The position numbers were made by a program, and so were the translations under genes. From the NCBI GenBank assembly GCA_030068145.1, contig JAPJBO010000010.1:248001-312000 (forward strand): 64,000 nucleotides of DNA, in the 5' to 3' direction. Origin of the DNA: Diplonema papillatum. Lineage: Eukaryota > Euglenozoa > Diplonemea > Diplonemida > Diplonemidae. The notes under the pieces were generated by a model, which ran no database searches, was not told where the DNA came from, and saw only the letters and a program-made list of their open reading frames with translations. Of the stretch, positions 31,646-42,185 are shown in pieces; position 1 is the stretch's first letter, and every line of letters starts with the position of its first letter.

Positions 31646-34600
31646 CTAGCCGTCGTCTTGGCGAGACACCCTGTAACCGCAGATGAGACACGTCGAGAGT
31701 TCGGGCACGCAAAGCCAAGGCCAGCGACTCGTGGGTACTGAGGTGGCTGCTGGTGGCGGGATGCAGAGCGTTCCCCTCGGTATTGAAACAGCGGAGCCGC
31801 AGCTGACGCAGACGCCGTGCTGCAGGCCTGTTTGGATGCCTTCGAGTTGCAGCAGGGTGGCGGAGCAAAGCTGGTTGACGTGTCCGTTTGAGCACTTGTC
31901 GCTGAGGGTGTGAACGGTCAGGTCGAACGACATCTTCTCGGAGCAGAGCGTGCACTTGCCCTGGATTCGAAGCGGTCTGACCGCCTTCTGCCACGCTTCC
32001 GCCTGGGCTTCATCCACGGACGGCAGGATCCAACTCGTCAACGTAGCCTTCTCACACGACTGATACACGCGGGCGAGGGCTTGCTTAATCACGACGAGCG
32101 ATTGCAATATTGCCTGTGTGCAAGAAAAATGTGGTTTGGTGCGCATCGTCAAACGTGGACATTCCCACGAGAGGACAACGCCTGCAATTCAGCCGGAAGT
32201 CATGGACAAGCCAACTCAGCACCACGTTACACCCGACGAGTCAATTTCGCCACGCGTTCGTCGTAGTACAACTTGTGACGGTTGCATTCGTTTGAGAGCT
32301 AGGTGAATGAGGGTATGTATAATCAGGAGAGCCAGCATCGCTGTTGCTCGTTTCCGATCAATGAGATTGCAGGTACGGAGCTTAAAACGACCCCGAGCCT
32401 CGAAAGGTTCCCAAAAAGTACCGTAGGAGGCTCGTGGTGCAACTGATGACTAATGCACTCGTTCCGCGAAGTAGTATATGGGTGCAAAAGTCGGATGGGT
32501 TTATGTCCGTCAGCGACAGGCCGGCGGCCGCTGCGGAGCCCCAAGATAGTCGCGGTTGTGCACATGCGTGACGGATAAGAGGTCGGTGCATCTACACAGC
32601 CACTCACGGGATCGCTGTGAGTTGCTGAGAGAACGCTGGAAAAAAGTTGCAGGTAAAGGTGGCAGACCTGGTTTTCGCTAACCGTCGCGATCTTGTTCGC
32701 GAGCTCGAGATCCGTCGCCAGCTTCTTCATGCTTGCAGCCACGTTCGCAGAACCGGCTTTCGGGTTGTAGAACACAGCCGTACTCTGCAATTGGGTGGAA
32801 GTGTGGAAGATTGCTCAAAACCCTTTCGGTTCTCCGCAGGCGGGGATTCGGAATCAAGGGATAAACCAGGGCGTCAACCACCGCCCTTTCGGGATAACAC
32901 CGCCACTTGATGGCATCGTGGCGAGTGACGCCAGATTGATTCGCCCCTGATTGTCCCCGAAGCCGGAAGGCTGCTGTGCGAACAAGACAAAACGCGCACC
33001 TTCAGCTTCGCCTGAATCTTCTGCTCTTTCGTCATGCCTTCGCTGGCACCAAGTCGCGATTCCTCTTCTTGTGAAAGTCCGTGTGTCTGCAGGTGTGTTG
33101 CCCAGGCCTTCTTCGGCAGGGTGCCAAATAAAAAGTGGAGACTTTCCAACAATGTTGTGTATATTTTTTGTGCGGTCGTTGCCTCCAACGGTAGCCAAGC
33201 GGGAAGCCTCAGAGACTTGAGCGAAGGCGACACCTCTCTGGGCCTTGCCTTTAACGACAAGGATAGGCACTGCGCACGAGAATGTAGTACAGAGGCGGGT
33301 CAAGTGGCGTCTGGCAGAGTTAGGCTAGAGCCAGAACTCCAGTCGTGTGCATCAGCCCTGACAACCGCAGTGCAAGAAACTATGAAATCTGGTCGGGCTA
33401 CCGGCCTTAAAGTGAACACTCGCTGGTTCTCGCAAGAAGGAAACAAGGAAGACCCCAATTCTAAAAAATGAGAGAGACGGGCCTGGTTGTTTGGACAATA
33501 AAAACCATCTCACAAAAAAGCTCGCTACGCTTGGGTTTTGCTCAGAATAAACGCATACCCACAGGGCTACGGCCCGAGCGGCCGAGCTGGCGAGAAGCGA
33601 TGCCATGGTGAGTGCGGACTCCATCTCTTGAAGAGGGAAGGACGCTGGCGGGTGCAGGATAAGATACCGCAACGACGCTCGCGCGCAGACCTTGAGAATC
33701 TGTGTGAAGAGCTTTCCTTGACAACTGCGCCGCAAAACAGTAGACTTCAACGTGCCAGCGGACATGAGCCACCTCATATTGATTCGTTGAATTTCAGTTC
33801 AACTCCTGAGGAGAGGGCCCAGACAGGAGAACAGGCCGAAAGTCCATCGTTTTTTCCTTCCGGACACTTTGTGCTGTGATCACTTTCCAGTTTCTTGCCG
33901 GGTTCTACGACGGGATGGGGAACACGCTGGTCAACAGAATTTATGCGTGCCAGTTGATCGTTTTCCCACTTGTGTATTACACCCTGTGTCATTTTCCGGT
34001 TAGGAATTCCGATCAACCACCAAAAAACACACCTCGGTTCGAATGACGGACGCGGAAGCCGATGGCTGGGTCGCCGGGTACGCGGGATCCGGGGTGACGG
34101 GATGGCTCGCCGACGCCCAGGGCGGGACGTAGTGGATGAGTGCGGACGCGAGACGCAGAGGGGTGAGGAGCTCGGCGACCGAAGGATGCCGCAGCTCCCG
34201 GCGCTGCATGTACTTGTGGAGAGCGACCTGGACGGCGGAGAACCAGTCGACTCCCCCGGACCCGCGGAGCTCGCTGGAGTGGCAGCAGGCCCACACAGAC
34301 GACAGGATGCCGCCTGCTCCGAACGTGGCGGCCTCGGACGCCTTTCCGATGGTCGGCGCCTTCAGCATCAACGCCAGCTGGTGCGCCGGCTTGGCCGCGG
34401 ACGAGATGTAAATCGGCAGCAGGTTGTGCGTGCACTTCGGCCGCTGCATCGGCGTCTCGCGCTGGGAGATAACCTTGTACACCAGCAGCACCGTCCTGTC
34501 CGTTTTTGTTATTGTGCTGGCTGTTGGTATCAGAAAACGCAAGTTGGCTGTACTCTGCGATGCGATGCAGGGCTTTGCTCCACCGAAGAGTTCTGGCTTT

Positions 34601-37600
34601 GAGTTCTTCTGCACAGCCGCGGATACAAACGCAGCCGTCCTCACCAGCTTCCCTCCTGCCAGACACAACAGACAATGACAGCGTCGAGGACACCGCCATC
34701 CACCCAACCTTTGTGTCCCCTGCCGACTTAGTGATGTATTGCGTGTGGGGCCTGCCCACCAGATCAACCACCGCATGTTCGTCAGCGATCTTCGACGAGT
34801 AAGCCCAACTTGACACCAGGTGAACACGTACAACAGAAACACGAAAATCATACCCAGTTGGAGAGAAAGCGAGGCTATGAGGCGTGGCAGGCAGAGTGTT
34901 CGCTACCTCGATGCTGGACAGCTGCGGTGGCTTCCTCACGCCGGCTCCATCAACAGAGCAACCTAGGTTGGCCAGCACTTCACCACCGAAGGGGTACAGG
35001 AGGATTTTGCCGTCATGAGCACAGGTGGCTATCCAGTGCGCTGTGGCCGCAATACCTGTGTCAGATTATTTATGAACCTTCAGCGAGAGCACAAAAGTTC
35101 GTATGGCGCTTTCTTTTCTGTGCTCACCTGCTTTGGTGAGTTTCATGTAGTACGCTGTCAACTACTAATTTATAGTGCCAACAACGCATTGTTAACACAA
35201 TAAACACGCTGTATGTCTATGCCACTATGGTATCCTTTTTCTTCTCTGGGATAGTGGCGCCGCAGAGCATCGCTATGGCTTTCTTTTCCACGGGCTTGAG
35301 CTTGGCGTATAGATCCTCAACACCGGATGCTTGCAGAACTCTGCAGAGGTTTCTGATCACCTCCAACTCCTCCTTGTTTTTTCCCGGGATATCGGCGGGG
35401 AGATAACCGCACTCGTGGAAAAGTAATAATCGTCTTAGATCCCAAGCTCGACTTTAAAAAGAAATACTTGGCGTAGCTGCTTTGACTCCGAATAGAAGGG
35501 AGGGAATATAGAGGTAGAGGGCAGAATACAATACAAACACAATCTGATTTGTTCTTCGCTTACACCACCGTGTGTTGTTTTGTCGCTCAGGACTTTGACC
35601 TGTTGTGTTAGTGTGATTTGTCGTGTTGGGGTAGACCCGCATGACCTCACGTCCGTTCGACACGTGGTTCGGTAGTTACAGCACTCGGGATCCCTTCGGT
35701 TCTTTGTCTGGCAGCTATTGTCGAGCATTTCCCTCCAAGCTGGCGCTTATGTAAAAGAAAATCGTCGAATACACACCGGTGATGGGTTTCGTGTGGTTTG
35801 TACGCGTTCGAACGGGGTCCAGCAGCGCACCTTCCTCGTCGACGACGAAGAGGACCAGGTCCAGGTCGTACGGCACCACGACGTGCAGTTTGTCGTTGAG
35901 GGAGAGCGCTTGGATCTTGAGGCAGCTCACGGGGGCCATGCGGGGCGGCTCCAGGTTGAGAGAATGGTCAAGCGTCGCCTCGGGCTGCGTGTCGTCGTCG
36001 GATTCGCGAACCGTGCACGACCAGATTTCGACCCGCCCCCGGCCTCTAAGGACGACCAGGTTGTCCCACAGGATGCCGACCTCCGTCGCCACCCAGTCCA
36101 TTGCGACAACCGCGTCGCCGCGCGGCTTCCGGTGGTCGGTGCTGGGCACATGCCCCGGCGGGGTGATCGTGGTGAGCCGGGCGACGCGCTTCGGGCCGTT
36201 GTCGGACACGGGCACGTTCCGGACGAGCCAGATCGATATCGATCCGGCGAGCGTGCCGGTCGCGAGGAGCGTTTGGATCTTCGGGTCGTCGGCGACCCTG
36301 TCCTTCGCGGGCAGCGGGATGGTGAGGGGCCGCCAGCTCACGGCGGTGGCGTGCCCGCTGACCCGCAGAAACGTGGGCTTCGCTTCCAGCAGGATCGAGC
36401 GCGACTTCCGCTGCACGAGCAGCAGCCCCGCCTTCCCGCTTACCGTAACAAGCGCCAGCGGGGTCACCTCGAGGCCTTCTTGGATGCCGATCACTGGGCC
36501 CCAGGACACCTCCTTCACATGCTCTCGAAAGCCGTTGCTGTAGATGGACCTGCGGGGCACGTGTTTTAGCGTTTATTATGGTTTAAACGATGTACGGTGT
36601 TTTAGGGTCACCGCTTGACCACTGGCGATGGGAGTCGGGTAGTGAACATAATCATTATTATGTTCACTACATCATTAAATCTAGACATATTTGGGCTTCA
36701 TTGCATCCACGTTAACCATGGCTACCCAAGCTTGTGCCTATAATGCGACGGACACCAAGCAACAAATCCGCTGTGAACTCGGATCTCTCATCCATTCGCT
36801 GGATTGTGTGGTATTTCAATCCGATGCGAAGTAAGCATGCGACTACGACGACTAGCGTCACCCAGGCTTCCTGTCGCTCAAACCAGGCTAAAGCGCGCGC
36901 TGCATGCCGCCTCATAATGCGGGTTGAGCCAGCGCAAGCAGAAACGGCTTGGCATGCTGTGTTCAACATCACGCCGTGTCCTTTCTGCGTCGTGTTCCGG
37001 TCCTTCACACGGACACATAGCGGAACCTGAGCGTCCGCAGACACGACAGCAATGTATGCCTGGTATATCGGGCGGCCAATCGTTATTCATAGCTTGCGAG
37101 TCTGGGGGAAAAACTTAGTTTAAAGTTTAGGCAGACACTGCCTCTCATGCATGTTTGATGCTAGTATCAAGTCTTCGTCGAAGAAAGTGTAAAATAAAAT
37201 AGGGGAAAGGGAAAAGGTTCGCAGGGAGTTTCAGACTCCGCAGGTAGGGTAAGAAACCTTGAGCGACTAGTCCTCTTTATTATCCTGTTCCGGTGCTATC
37301 ACAACTTTCTGGTTCCGATGTATATCGCATCCTTCGTTCATCAAATTAAAAAAAAGGGTGGTTCTGGTTTGGGTTGTGGCTCGTAACCGAAGTAGGGGGG
37401 GTCGTTGTTAATGGTGCTGGGTTTGAGGGATAAGGAAAAAGGTCAGAAATCTTTTTGCGGTGGCCTCCGCTGGTCTGGTAAGTCTGTGCTACCTCCGTTC
37501 TTCTACACTCGTACTTTTCTCTACTCACTGCTGTAACTGAAATAGGGAGGGGAGGCGGCATACTTCGAGAGGTTGTCTGTGGGAGTGGCGCGCTCGCGGC

Positions 37601-37907
37601 CGTAGGTGCCCTCCGAGGTGGCTGTTTCCGACTCGAGAATGGCGATCGTGTTCATCGCGGCCAGCGGCTCGCCGAGGGGGTCTGCGATGGCGTCCATGAA
37701 CACGATGGCATCCGTTCCGCTCTTGTCGGCGGAGAACACCGCCGCGACGACGCCTTCCGAAGAATAACTCAAGCTCTGCGGGCCGAGCTGAGTGTATCCC
37801 ACGCTCGGCAGCACCTGCAGCCGGCCCTGCCCGACCAGCGCGCCTGCGTTGACGAGGTTCAAGTCCACCTCGAACGAGACGTCGGGCTTCCCGCGCTTCC
37901 GCTTCAT
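31646..37907 (-). CDS. GTF3C4: TFIIIC 90-kDa subunit-like (GTF3C4) protein, eight exons
   Basis: TFIIIC recruits RNA polymerase III to tRNA genes; GTF3C4 is its WD40 plus zinc-finger subunit. Exons are 37907-37564, 36549-35777, 35055-34554, 34495-34033, 33699-33559, 33233-33000, 32784-32668 and 32113-31646. They give 1013 residues with consistent phases. The first half reads as beta-propeller blades, for example TKPITGIAATAHWIATCAHDGKILLYPF across the exon 2/3 join. The C-terminus is a zinc module: CTLC (912, 915), C.NGH....C (932-941), CVSC (960, 963) and CLIC (1000, 1003). That is the TFIIIC zinc-finger pattern and the reason for the name. It is longer than the human protein (about 822). 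The exon 5 and 6 acceptors and the start codon are the least certain parts. Confidence 0.7.
35217..35446 (-). CDS. Possible alternative terminal exon or captured gene tail
   Basis: On the minus strand this reads AWDLRRLLLFHECGYLPAD, then IPGKNKEELEVIRNLCRVLQ, ASGVEDLYAKLKPVEKKAI and AMLCGATIPEKKKDTIVA, then a stop. The composition is protein-like: amphipathic and charged, without repeats. A CGAG|CT acceptor would join it in phase 1 with exon 2 of the TFIIIC-like gene (T + AWDL). That would make a shortened protein lacking the zinc finger. It could instead be the 3' end of another gene carried in. I recognise no family. Confidence 0.4.
35447..35765 (+). repeat. R2 repeat, copy 1 (intronic)
   Basis: R2 is a diverged, longer relative of R1. 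It starts GAAATACTTGGCGTAGCTGC, has AATACAATACAAACACAATC and TTCTTCGCTTACACCACCG, and ends TTTCCCTCCAAGCTGGCGCT plus TATGTAAAAG. Near its 3' end the start is repeated inverted (GGCAGCTATTGTCGAGCATTT). The second copy is at 55386. Confidence 0.85.
36567..36790 (+). repeat. R4 repeat, copy 1
   Basis: It shares AGCGTTTATT.TGGTTTA, CGGTGTTTTAG.GTC, TGGCTA.CCAAG and GACACCAAG segments with 52380-52560 and 57986-58140. A partial copy is at 61800-61850. This copy alone carries the GTAGTGAACATAAT hairpin. Confidence 0.7.
37381..37547 (-). mobile_element. R3 intronic element, copy 2
   Basis: The core 37396-37532 matches the 163-bp insert in the Trx-fusion 1 intron. It is flanked by imperfect direct repeats GTAACCGAAGTAGGG (37381-37395) and GTAACTGAAATAGGG (37533-37547). 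It lies about 20 bp inside the 5' splice site of the TFIIIC-like intron 1, in the same orientation relative to the gene as copy 1. Confidence 0.75.
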
Positions 37908-38084
37908 TCTTTCGGGCTTCTTCTTTTTGACGTGCGGTCTACGCCCCTTCGATGGCCACCCTGGCAGGCCTCGTTCGGCCCTGCTTTTTCTGTGTTGCCC
38001 ACCTCTCTCCCACCCTCGTGTGACTGCGGGATGGGTTGATCTTGGCGAAGAAGGTGCTTGCACCCGGAGGATCGGTAGGGGGTA

Positions 38085-38310
38085 GCCTTGTATAAGCACC
38101 TGCTTTGTAGGAAATGCTTGAGGAGACTGCCAGTTGCGATAGATCAAAGGAGGTAAATGTGCTGTAGCCCACACGAAACACAGGTAACCCTGGGTTTAGT
38201 GGCGGGCGTAAGCGTTCAACAAAAAAGACCCACTTTGTAGTTGTATTGTTTTCTCCCCCTCTAGCCTCCTTCGAAATGAGCACAAGGCAGTCCCTCGAGT
38301 ATTTTGTATC
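38085..38310 (-). repeat. R1 repeat, copy 8 (minus strand)
   Basis: A full-length copy in sense orientation to the gene cluster, upstream of the TFIIIC-like start. The sequence after GCTTATAC is not A-rich here. Confidence 0.92.
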
Positions 38311-38378
38311 GAGCCAGACCTTTCCCCCAGTATCTCCAGAGAAACGAGTCTCAATTTTTTTTTGTTTTCGCATTGATC

Positions 38379-39308
38379 CAGTGCTCCCGCTAACCTCCGA
38401 AATGCCGGAGGAAGCCTAAGTCTGGAAAAGTTTTTTTTTTGGCGCTGTCGCGGTGTCGCGCTTTTTTTAGCAGCGTCTGTCAGTGCTCCCGCGGTGAGCT
38501 GGAGTTAGAGATGGGTTGCTCCACCACAACCAAAATGCGCGTGAATCTGCACCACACGCGCTTTTTTCACTGAAGCTTTGACAGCTTCTGAGATTGGATC
38601 CCACCGCCAACCCCCCGACATGCCGGAGGAAGCAAACACCAGCAATTTCATGCTGTTCGTGCAGTGCACAAGCTGGGTAGTGGTAGATAGATGCAGATGC
38701 CACTACAGTGTCAGCCGAAGGTGCTGATCCTCACAAGCGAGATCTCATACCGGGATATCACTGCACTCCTACCAGTCATCAGCAGACCTTATAAATTTGA
38801 TATGAATCCTTTGCCGGTGGACACTTTGGACAAAACGAGACAAATGATGACATAGTCCTACATCCTGCGCCGCAGGCGCGGAAAAAAATTGGAGGCCTTG
38901 TCTGGGGCAGTACGAAGATCCCGAAAACTGGCATGGTGTCACACACAGCGGTTTGCCCAAAGAGTATTCGAGAGCACAAAGACTCCTGATAAGCATGAGT
39001 AGACACTGTCCTTCCCTCTTCACAGTTTTGTGTTGGACTCAGTCAGTTTTGATCCCAAACGTGACAACATGCTCGCACCAGCAGCCACATCTTGTGCCCC
39101 AGGCGCGGTTTTTTGAAGCAGTCCGTGCCGCAGGTGAGGTAGAAAGATTCTGTCAAGACTTCATGACCAGTACTAATCGCGAGCTACACCCACACGGGTT
39201 CACTCCTACGCCCCAGGTACCAGGCCGGAGGAATTCCTCCGGGGCATTTTTCAGCACCTTTTTTTTTTTTGAGGAATTCCTCCGGGTTTTTCCTTAGCGG
39301 GAGCACTG
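38379..39308. mobile_element. hAT-like non-autonomous transposon, copy A (930 bp)
   Basis: The terminal inverted repeat CAGTGCTCCCGCTAA is perfect over 15 bp at both ends. The flanks are an exact 8-bp target duplication, CATTGATC (38371-38378 and 39309-39316). An 8-bp duplication and a CAGTG start are the marks of the hAT superfamily. Subterminal CCTCCG.AATGCCGGAGG and GGAGGAATTCCTCC palindromes lie near the ends. No transposase frame is present. Copy B is at 55672. Confidence 0.92.
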
Positions 39309-40262
39309 CATTGATCTCTCTTGCCCTCAACAGCAGCACAGCCCAGCGGGGACATTAGTAGTGATTTTCCACTGTTTTGCTCCGTGCCTTTTTCGCAAAC
39401 ACGGCGAATGCAGGGCGGCCGGTCCGAATGCCTACCTCTCTGCAGTGGTTTCGTGCGCAAAACGGAAAGAAACGATGCGAAGCCGGGATCTGCATAGTCT
39501 CTAAAAGTGCGGATGTACAACAGGAAGACGGCGACGTGTATACCAACTAGACTCACCGATGCTTCATACCGCAGTTGTCCAGACCTGACGGGCGCTGCCA
39601 GTGCGGAGAGAAAAAGAGGAAGAACTCCCACAAACCCTCTGTCGACCTGTGTGGCTTTTTCGCCCTTCTTGCCTCCCCTGTTTTCTCGTCTCAGGAAGTA
39701 CTTTCCGCCCGCACAAAAGTTCGGAACCGTTCTTTTACCAGGAACCAAGCTGGGCTTGGAACCCAAACCCATTGGAACGGACAAACCCAGCCAACCGAAG
39801 TCAGACCACGGAAGACAAGACAGACAAGGAACGCGGTTTCACGGGAGCAAAGGTTCGGCGTTCGGCGACTGCAGAACCGCGGTCATAATCCGAACGTCTT
39901 TAACAGAGCGCCACAACGTGCCGGAGTTTGGTTTGGCTAGTGGGTTGACACGTCTGCTGGAATACTCAAACGCGCAGCTGAATACTATTTGCATCCAGCA
40001 CCCACCACGTAACATGAGCCCAGCGAACAGCCATATGCCGTATTGAGCTGCACTCGGCAGTGAGCAGTGAGCCGTACACGCGGCTGCCCTATTATCTTCG
40101 TCAACACGGATCACCATTCAATTGACTGCAAGATGCTGCCAGACAACCGCTGGAATGAGCGTTGCAGGACATCGCTTTCCTGCTGTCACCACCGACCAAC
40201 GCCGATCAACGACCTCAACACACATTTTCTGCGATGTACCCTGTTGGTACGCTAGCATGAGT

Positions 40263-40781
40263 TCAAAGAACACAGCACTCATCCCCGGCGGTGGACAGGG
40301 CATGCGCCGTGCGCACCAGGCACCGCACGAGCTCGTCGGTTCCATCGAAAGCCGCCGTCAGGCGGTAGAGCTGCAGGGCGCCAACGTGCGCGTTATGGCA
40401 GGCCGCCTCGAGCTGCTCAGCGAACTCGATTTTGAGGGCGCCCGCCCGCGCCGGCGGCGCGGGGCTCCCGGCCGCCGCCGCCGCCCGCCGACCCGCCGCA
40501 TGTTTGCCGCCGCCGCCGCCGCGCCGCCGCCGCTGCTGCTGCAGCGGGCGCGCGTTGCCGTCGCGCTGCGGGAGGGCCGCGAGCGGGCGCCGGGCGGCCG
40601 GAGCCGGGGCGTCGCGCGGGGGCACCGCCGCGTCGACGAGGCCGACCAGGAGCTCCTGCATCCGGCCCTGCCGCATCTTCAGGCGGTCGAGCACCGCGCC
40701 GCCCTCTTCGCGCAAGTCGCGGATTCGGGTGGCGAGCTCGCGGAGCGTCGCCGCGTCGTCCGGCAGGGCATCGTCCGGCAT
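40263..40781 (-). CDS. Hypothetical coiled-coil protein with C-terminal CAAX box
   Basis: A GC-rich frame of 172 codons starts at ATG CCG GAC GAT. Residues about 1-50 form an acidic/leucine heptad helix (LRELATRIRDLREEGG..LDRLKMRQGRMQELLVGLVD). An Ala/Arg/Gly-rich low-complexity stretch follows. A second helical part then reads IEFAEQLEAACHNAHVGALQ. The protein ends ECCVL, so CCVL forms a CAAX motif whose final Leu favours geranylgeranylation. That implies membrane attachment. I recognise no family. It lies in line with the cluster and has third-position GC bias like its neighbours. The upstream frame is open and may add a 5' exon. It could be spurious, since simple GC-rich sequence also opens other frames here. 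Confidence 0.5.
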   Translation of the reverse strand: MPDDALPDDAATLRELATRIRDLREEGGAVLDRLKMRQGRMQELLVGLVDAAVPPRDAPAPAARRPLAALPQRDGNARPLQQQRRRRGGGGGKHAAGRRAAAAAGSPAPPARAGALKIEFAEQLEAACHNAHVGALQLYRLTAAFDGTDELVRCLVRTAHALSTAGDECCVL

Positions 40782-40854
40782 CGGCGCCCCCGGGCACGTG
40801 AGGCCGGTCCACCCCCTGCTTATAGATGGTGATTGCTTGCTTGCAATAGCTTTT

Positions 40855-41395
40855 GATGCACTCTGAGAGTCTGTGCTAGCCTTTGATGAATTCTGATAGC
40901 CTACGATAGCCTGTGTTAGCCTGTGTTAGCCTGTGTTAGCCTGTGTTAGCCTGTGTTAGCCTGTGTTAGCCTGTGTTAGCCTGTGCTAGCCTGTGTTAGC
41001 CTGTGCTAGCCTGTGCTAGCCTGTGCTAGCCTGTGTTAGCCTGTGTTAGCCTGTGTTAGCCTGTGCTAGCCTGTGCTAGCCTGTGCTAGCCTTTGCTAGC
41101 CTTTGCTAGCCTTGTGTTAGCCTTGTGTTAGCCTGTGGTAGCCTGTGGTAGCCTGTGGTAGCCTGTGGTAGCCTGTGGTAGCCTGTGTTAGCCTGTGTTA
41201 GCCTGTGTTAGCCTGTGTTAGCCTGTGTTAGCCTGTGTTAGCCTGTGTTAGCCTGTGTTAGCCTGTGTTAGCCTGTGTTAGCCTGTGTTAGCCTGTGTTA
41301 GCCTGTGTTAGCCTGTGTTAGCCTGTGTTAGCCTGTGTTAGCCTGTGCTAGCTTGTGCTAGCCTGTGCTAGCCTGTGCTAGCCTGCTAGTGGGGG
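40855..41395. repeat. GCCTGTGTTA minisatellite, about 53 units
   Basis: A 10-bp unit, CCTGTGTTAG, repeats without break with a few variant types (CTGTGCTAG, CTGTGGTAG, CTTTGCTAG) grouped in blocks. It lies directly upstream of the CAAX-box gene. Confidence 0.97.
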
Positions 41396-41867
41396 GTCGT
41401 CGTCTCTCGTCTTCGCTTTACCGGCGCTGATGCCTTCCTTGCTGGTGACGGCGTATTGGCGGGGCCGGCTGCAGGGTCAGGTCAAGCTGCGCAGTCCGGT
41501 CTGCATGCTGGCAGCCGTGTCACGTTACCATCGAGCGTATGAATGGAACGTACCGTTAGCAAGCTGGTTCAGCGGTAATCAATAGCGCGATTTGGAGAAG
41601 GCTCCAATTTTTGCGCTTCCGACAATCCCGTGTGGGAGTGCAGATCAGTTCATTTATTTTCTATTGCCTCTCAGCTTGAAAAAGAAGCGTGAAACCTGGG
41701 ACCCGGTATTCTTACGTTCGGAAGCCATCAAAACGCAACGAGGCGCGCAAAAAGAAAAAGCGACGAGAACAAGAAGATAAGGCCGCACGATGCAGCAGAA
41801 TTGAAACAAAGCGGGAAACGCCAAAAGTAAATGAAACGAAAAAGAAAAGATCGACGGGAACGCAAAA

Positions 41868-41947
41868 AACTATGCCTCGAAATATGCCTTCGCTCTTTCG
41901 CTATCCTTTCAAAAACTGTTGCGTTGACGCATCCACACAGAGACCCC

Positions 41948-41979
<32 letters not shown>

Positions 41980-42185
41980 GCAGGACGACTCCTGGACGAG
42001 TTTGGGCCCTCTCTTCAGGTTGTTCTTCTTTTTCACGTGGTATGTCTTGAGTTAGGGATCTCCATGTGAAGCACGGACATGTAAACTGTGACAGTGACAT
42101 GATCTTCAGTTTGGTGTTGGTTCGCTCATTGCTCAGGCATACATTTTTGCACATTGCAATGTCTCGAAAAAACGAAAAATGGGGA
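41868..42185 (+). repeat. R8 repeat, copy 2
   Basis: It matches 21425-21705. The poly-T tract in the middle is expanded, and an extra stretch precedes it. Confidence 0.8.

Larger units (their letters stand above)
35056..35776 (-). other. TFIIIC-like intron 2 (721 bp) with R2 element and embedded reading frame
   Basis: The boundaries are ACCG|GTGTGT and CACAG|G, phase 1. It holds an antisense R2 element (35447-35765). Immediately downstream on the gene strand is a 76-codon open segment (35446-35217) that ends in a stop. Confidence 0.75.
36550..37563 (-). other. TFIIIC-like intron 1 (1014 bp) with R3, R4 and R5 repeats
   Basis: The boundaries are TCGAA|GTATGC and CGCAG|G, phase 2. It contains R3 copy 2 (37381-37547), R10 (37115-37200), R5 (36918-37100) and R4 (36567-36790). 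R4 includes a perfect 14-bp inverted repeat at 36639-36670 with a 4-nt loop. Confidence 0.8.
37908..40262. other. Intergenic, CAAX gene to TFIIIC-like gene
   Basis: It holds R1 copy 8 and hAT-like element A. From 39317 to 40262 I see nothing recognisable. Confidence 0.55.

Noticed and set aside
34805-34905. Extra intron inside exon 3 of the TFIIIC-like gene
   Set aside because: GAG|GTAGCG could be a donor, but the frame is open throughout and no acceptor fits the local consensus.
35217-35446. Using 35446-35217 as the normal exon 3 of the TFIIIC-like gene
   Set aside because: The join to 35055 has a CACAG|G acceptor and yields a clean WD40 blade leading on to the zinc-finger exons. The 35446 join would end the protein early.
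40855-41395. CRISPR-like array
   Set aside because: There are no spacers. It is a 10-bp minisatellite in a eukaryotic genome.
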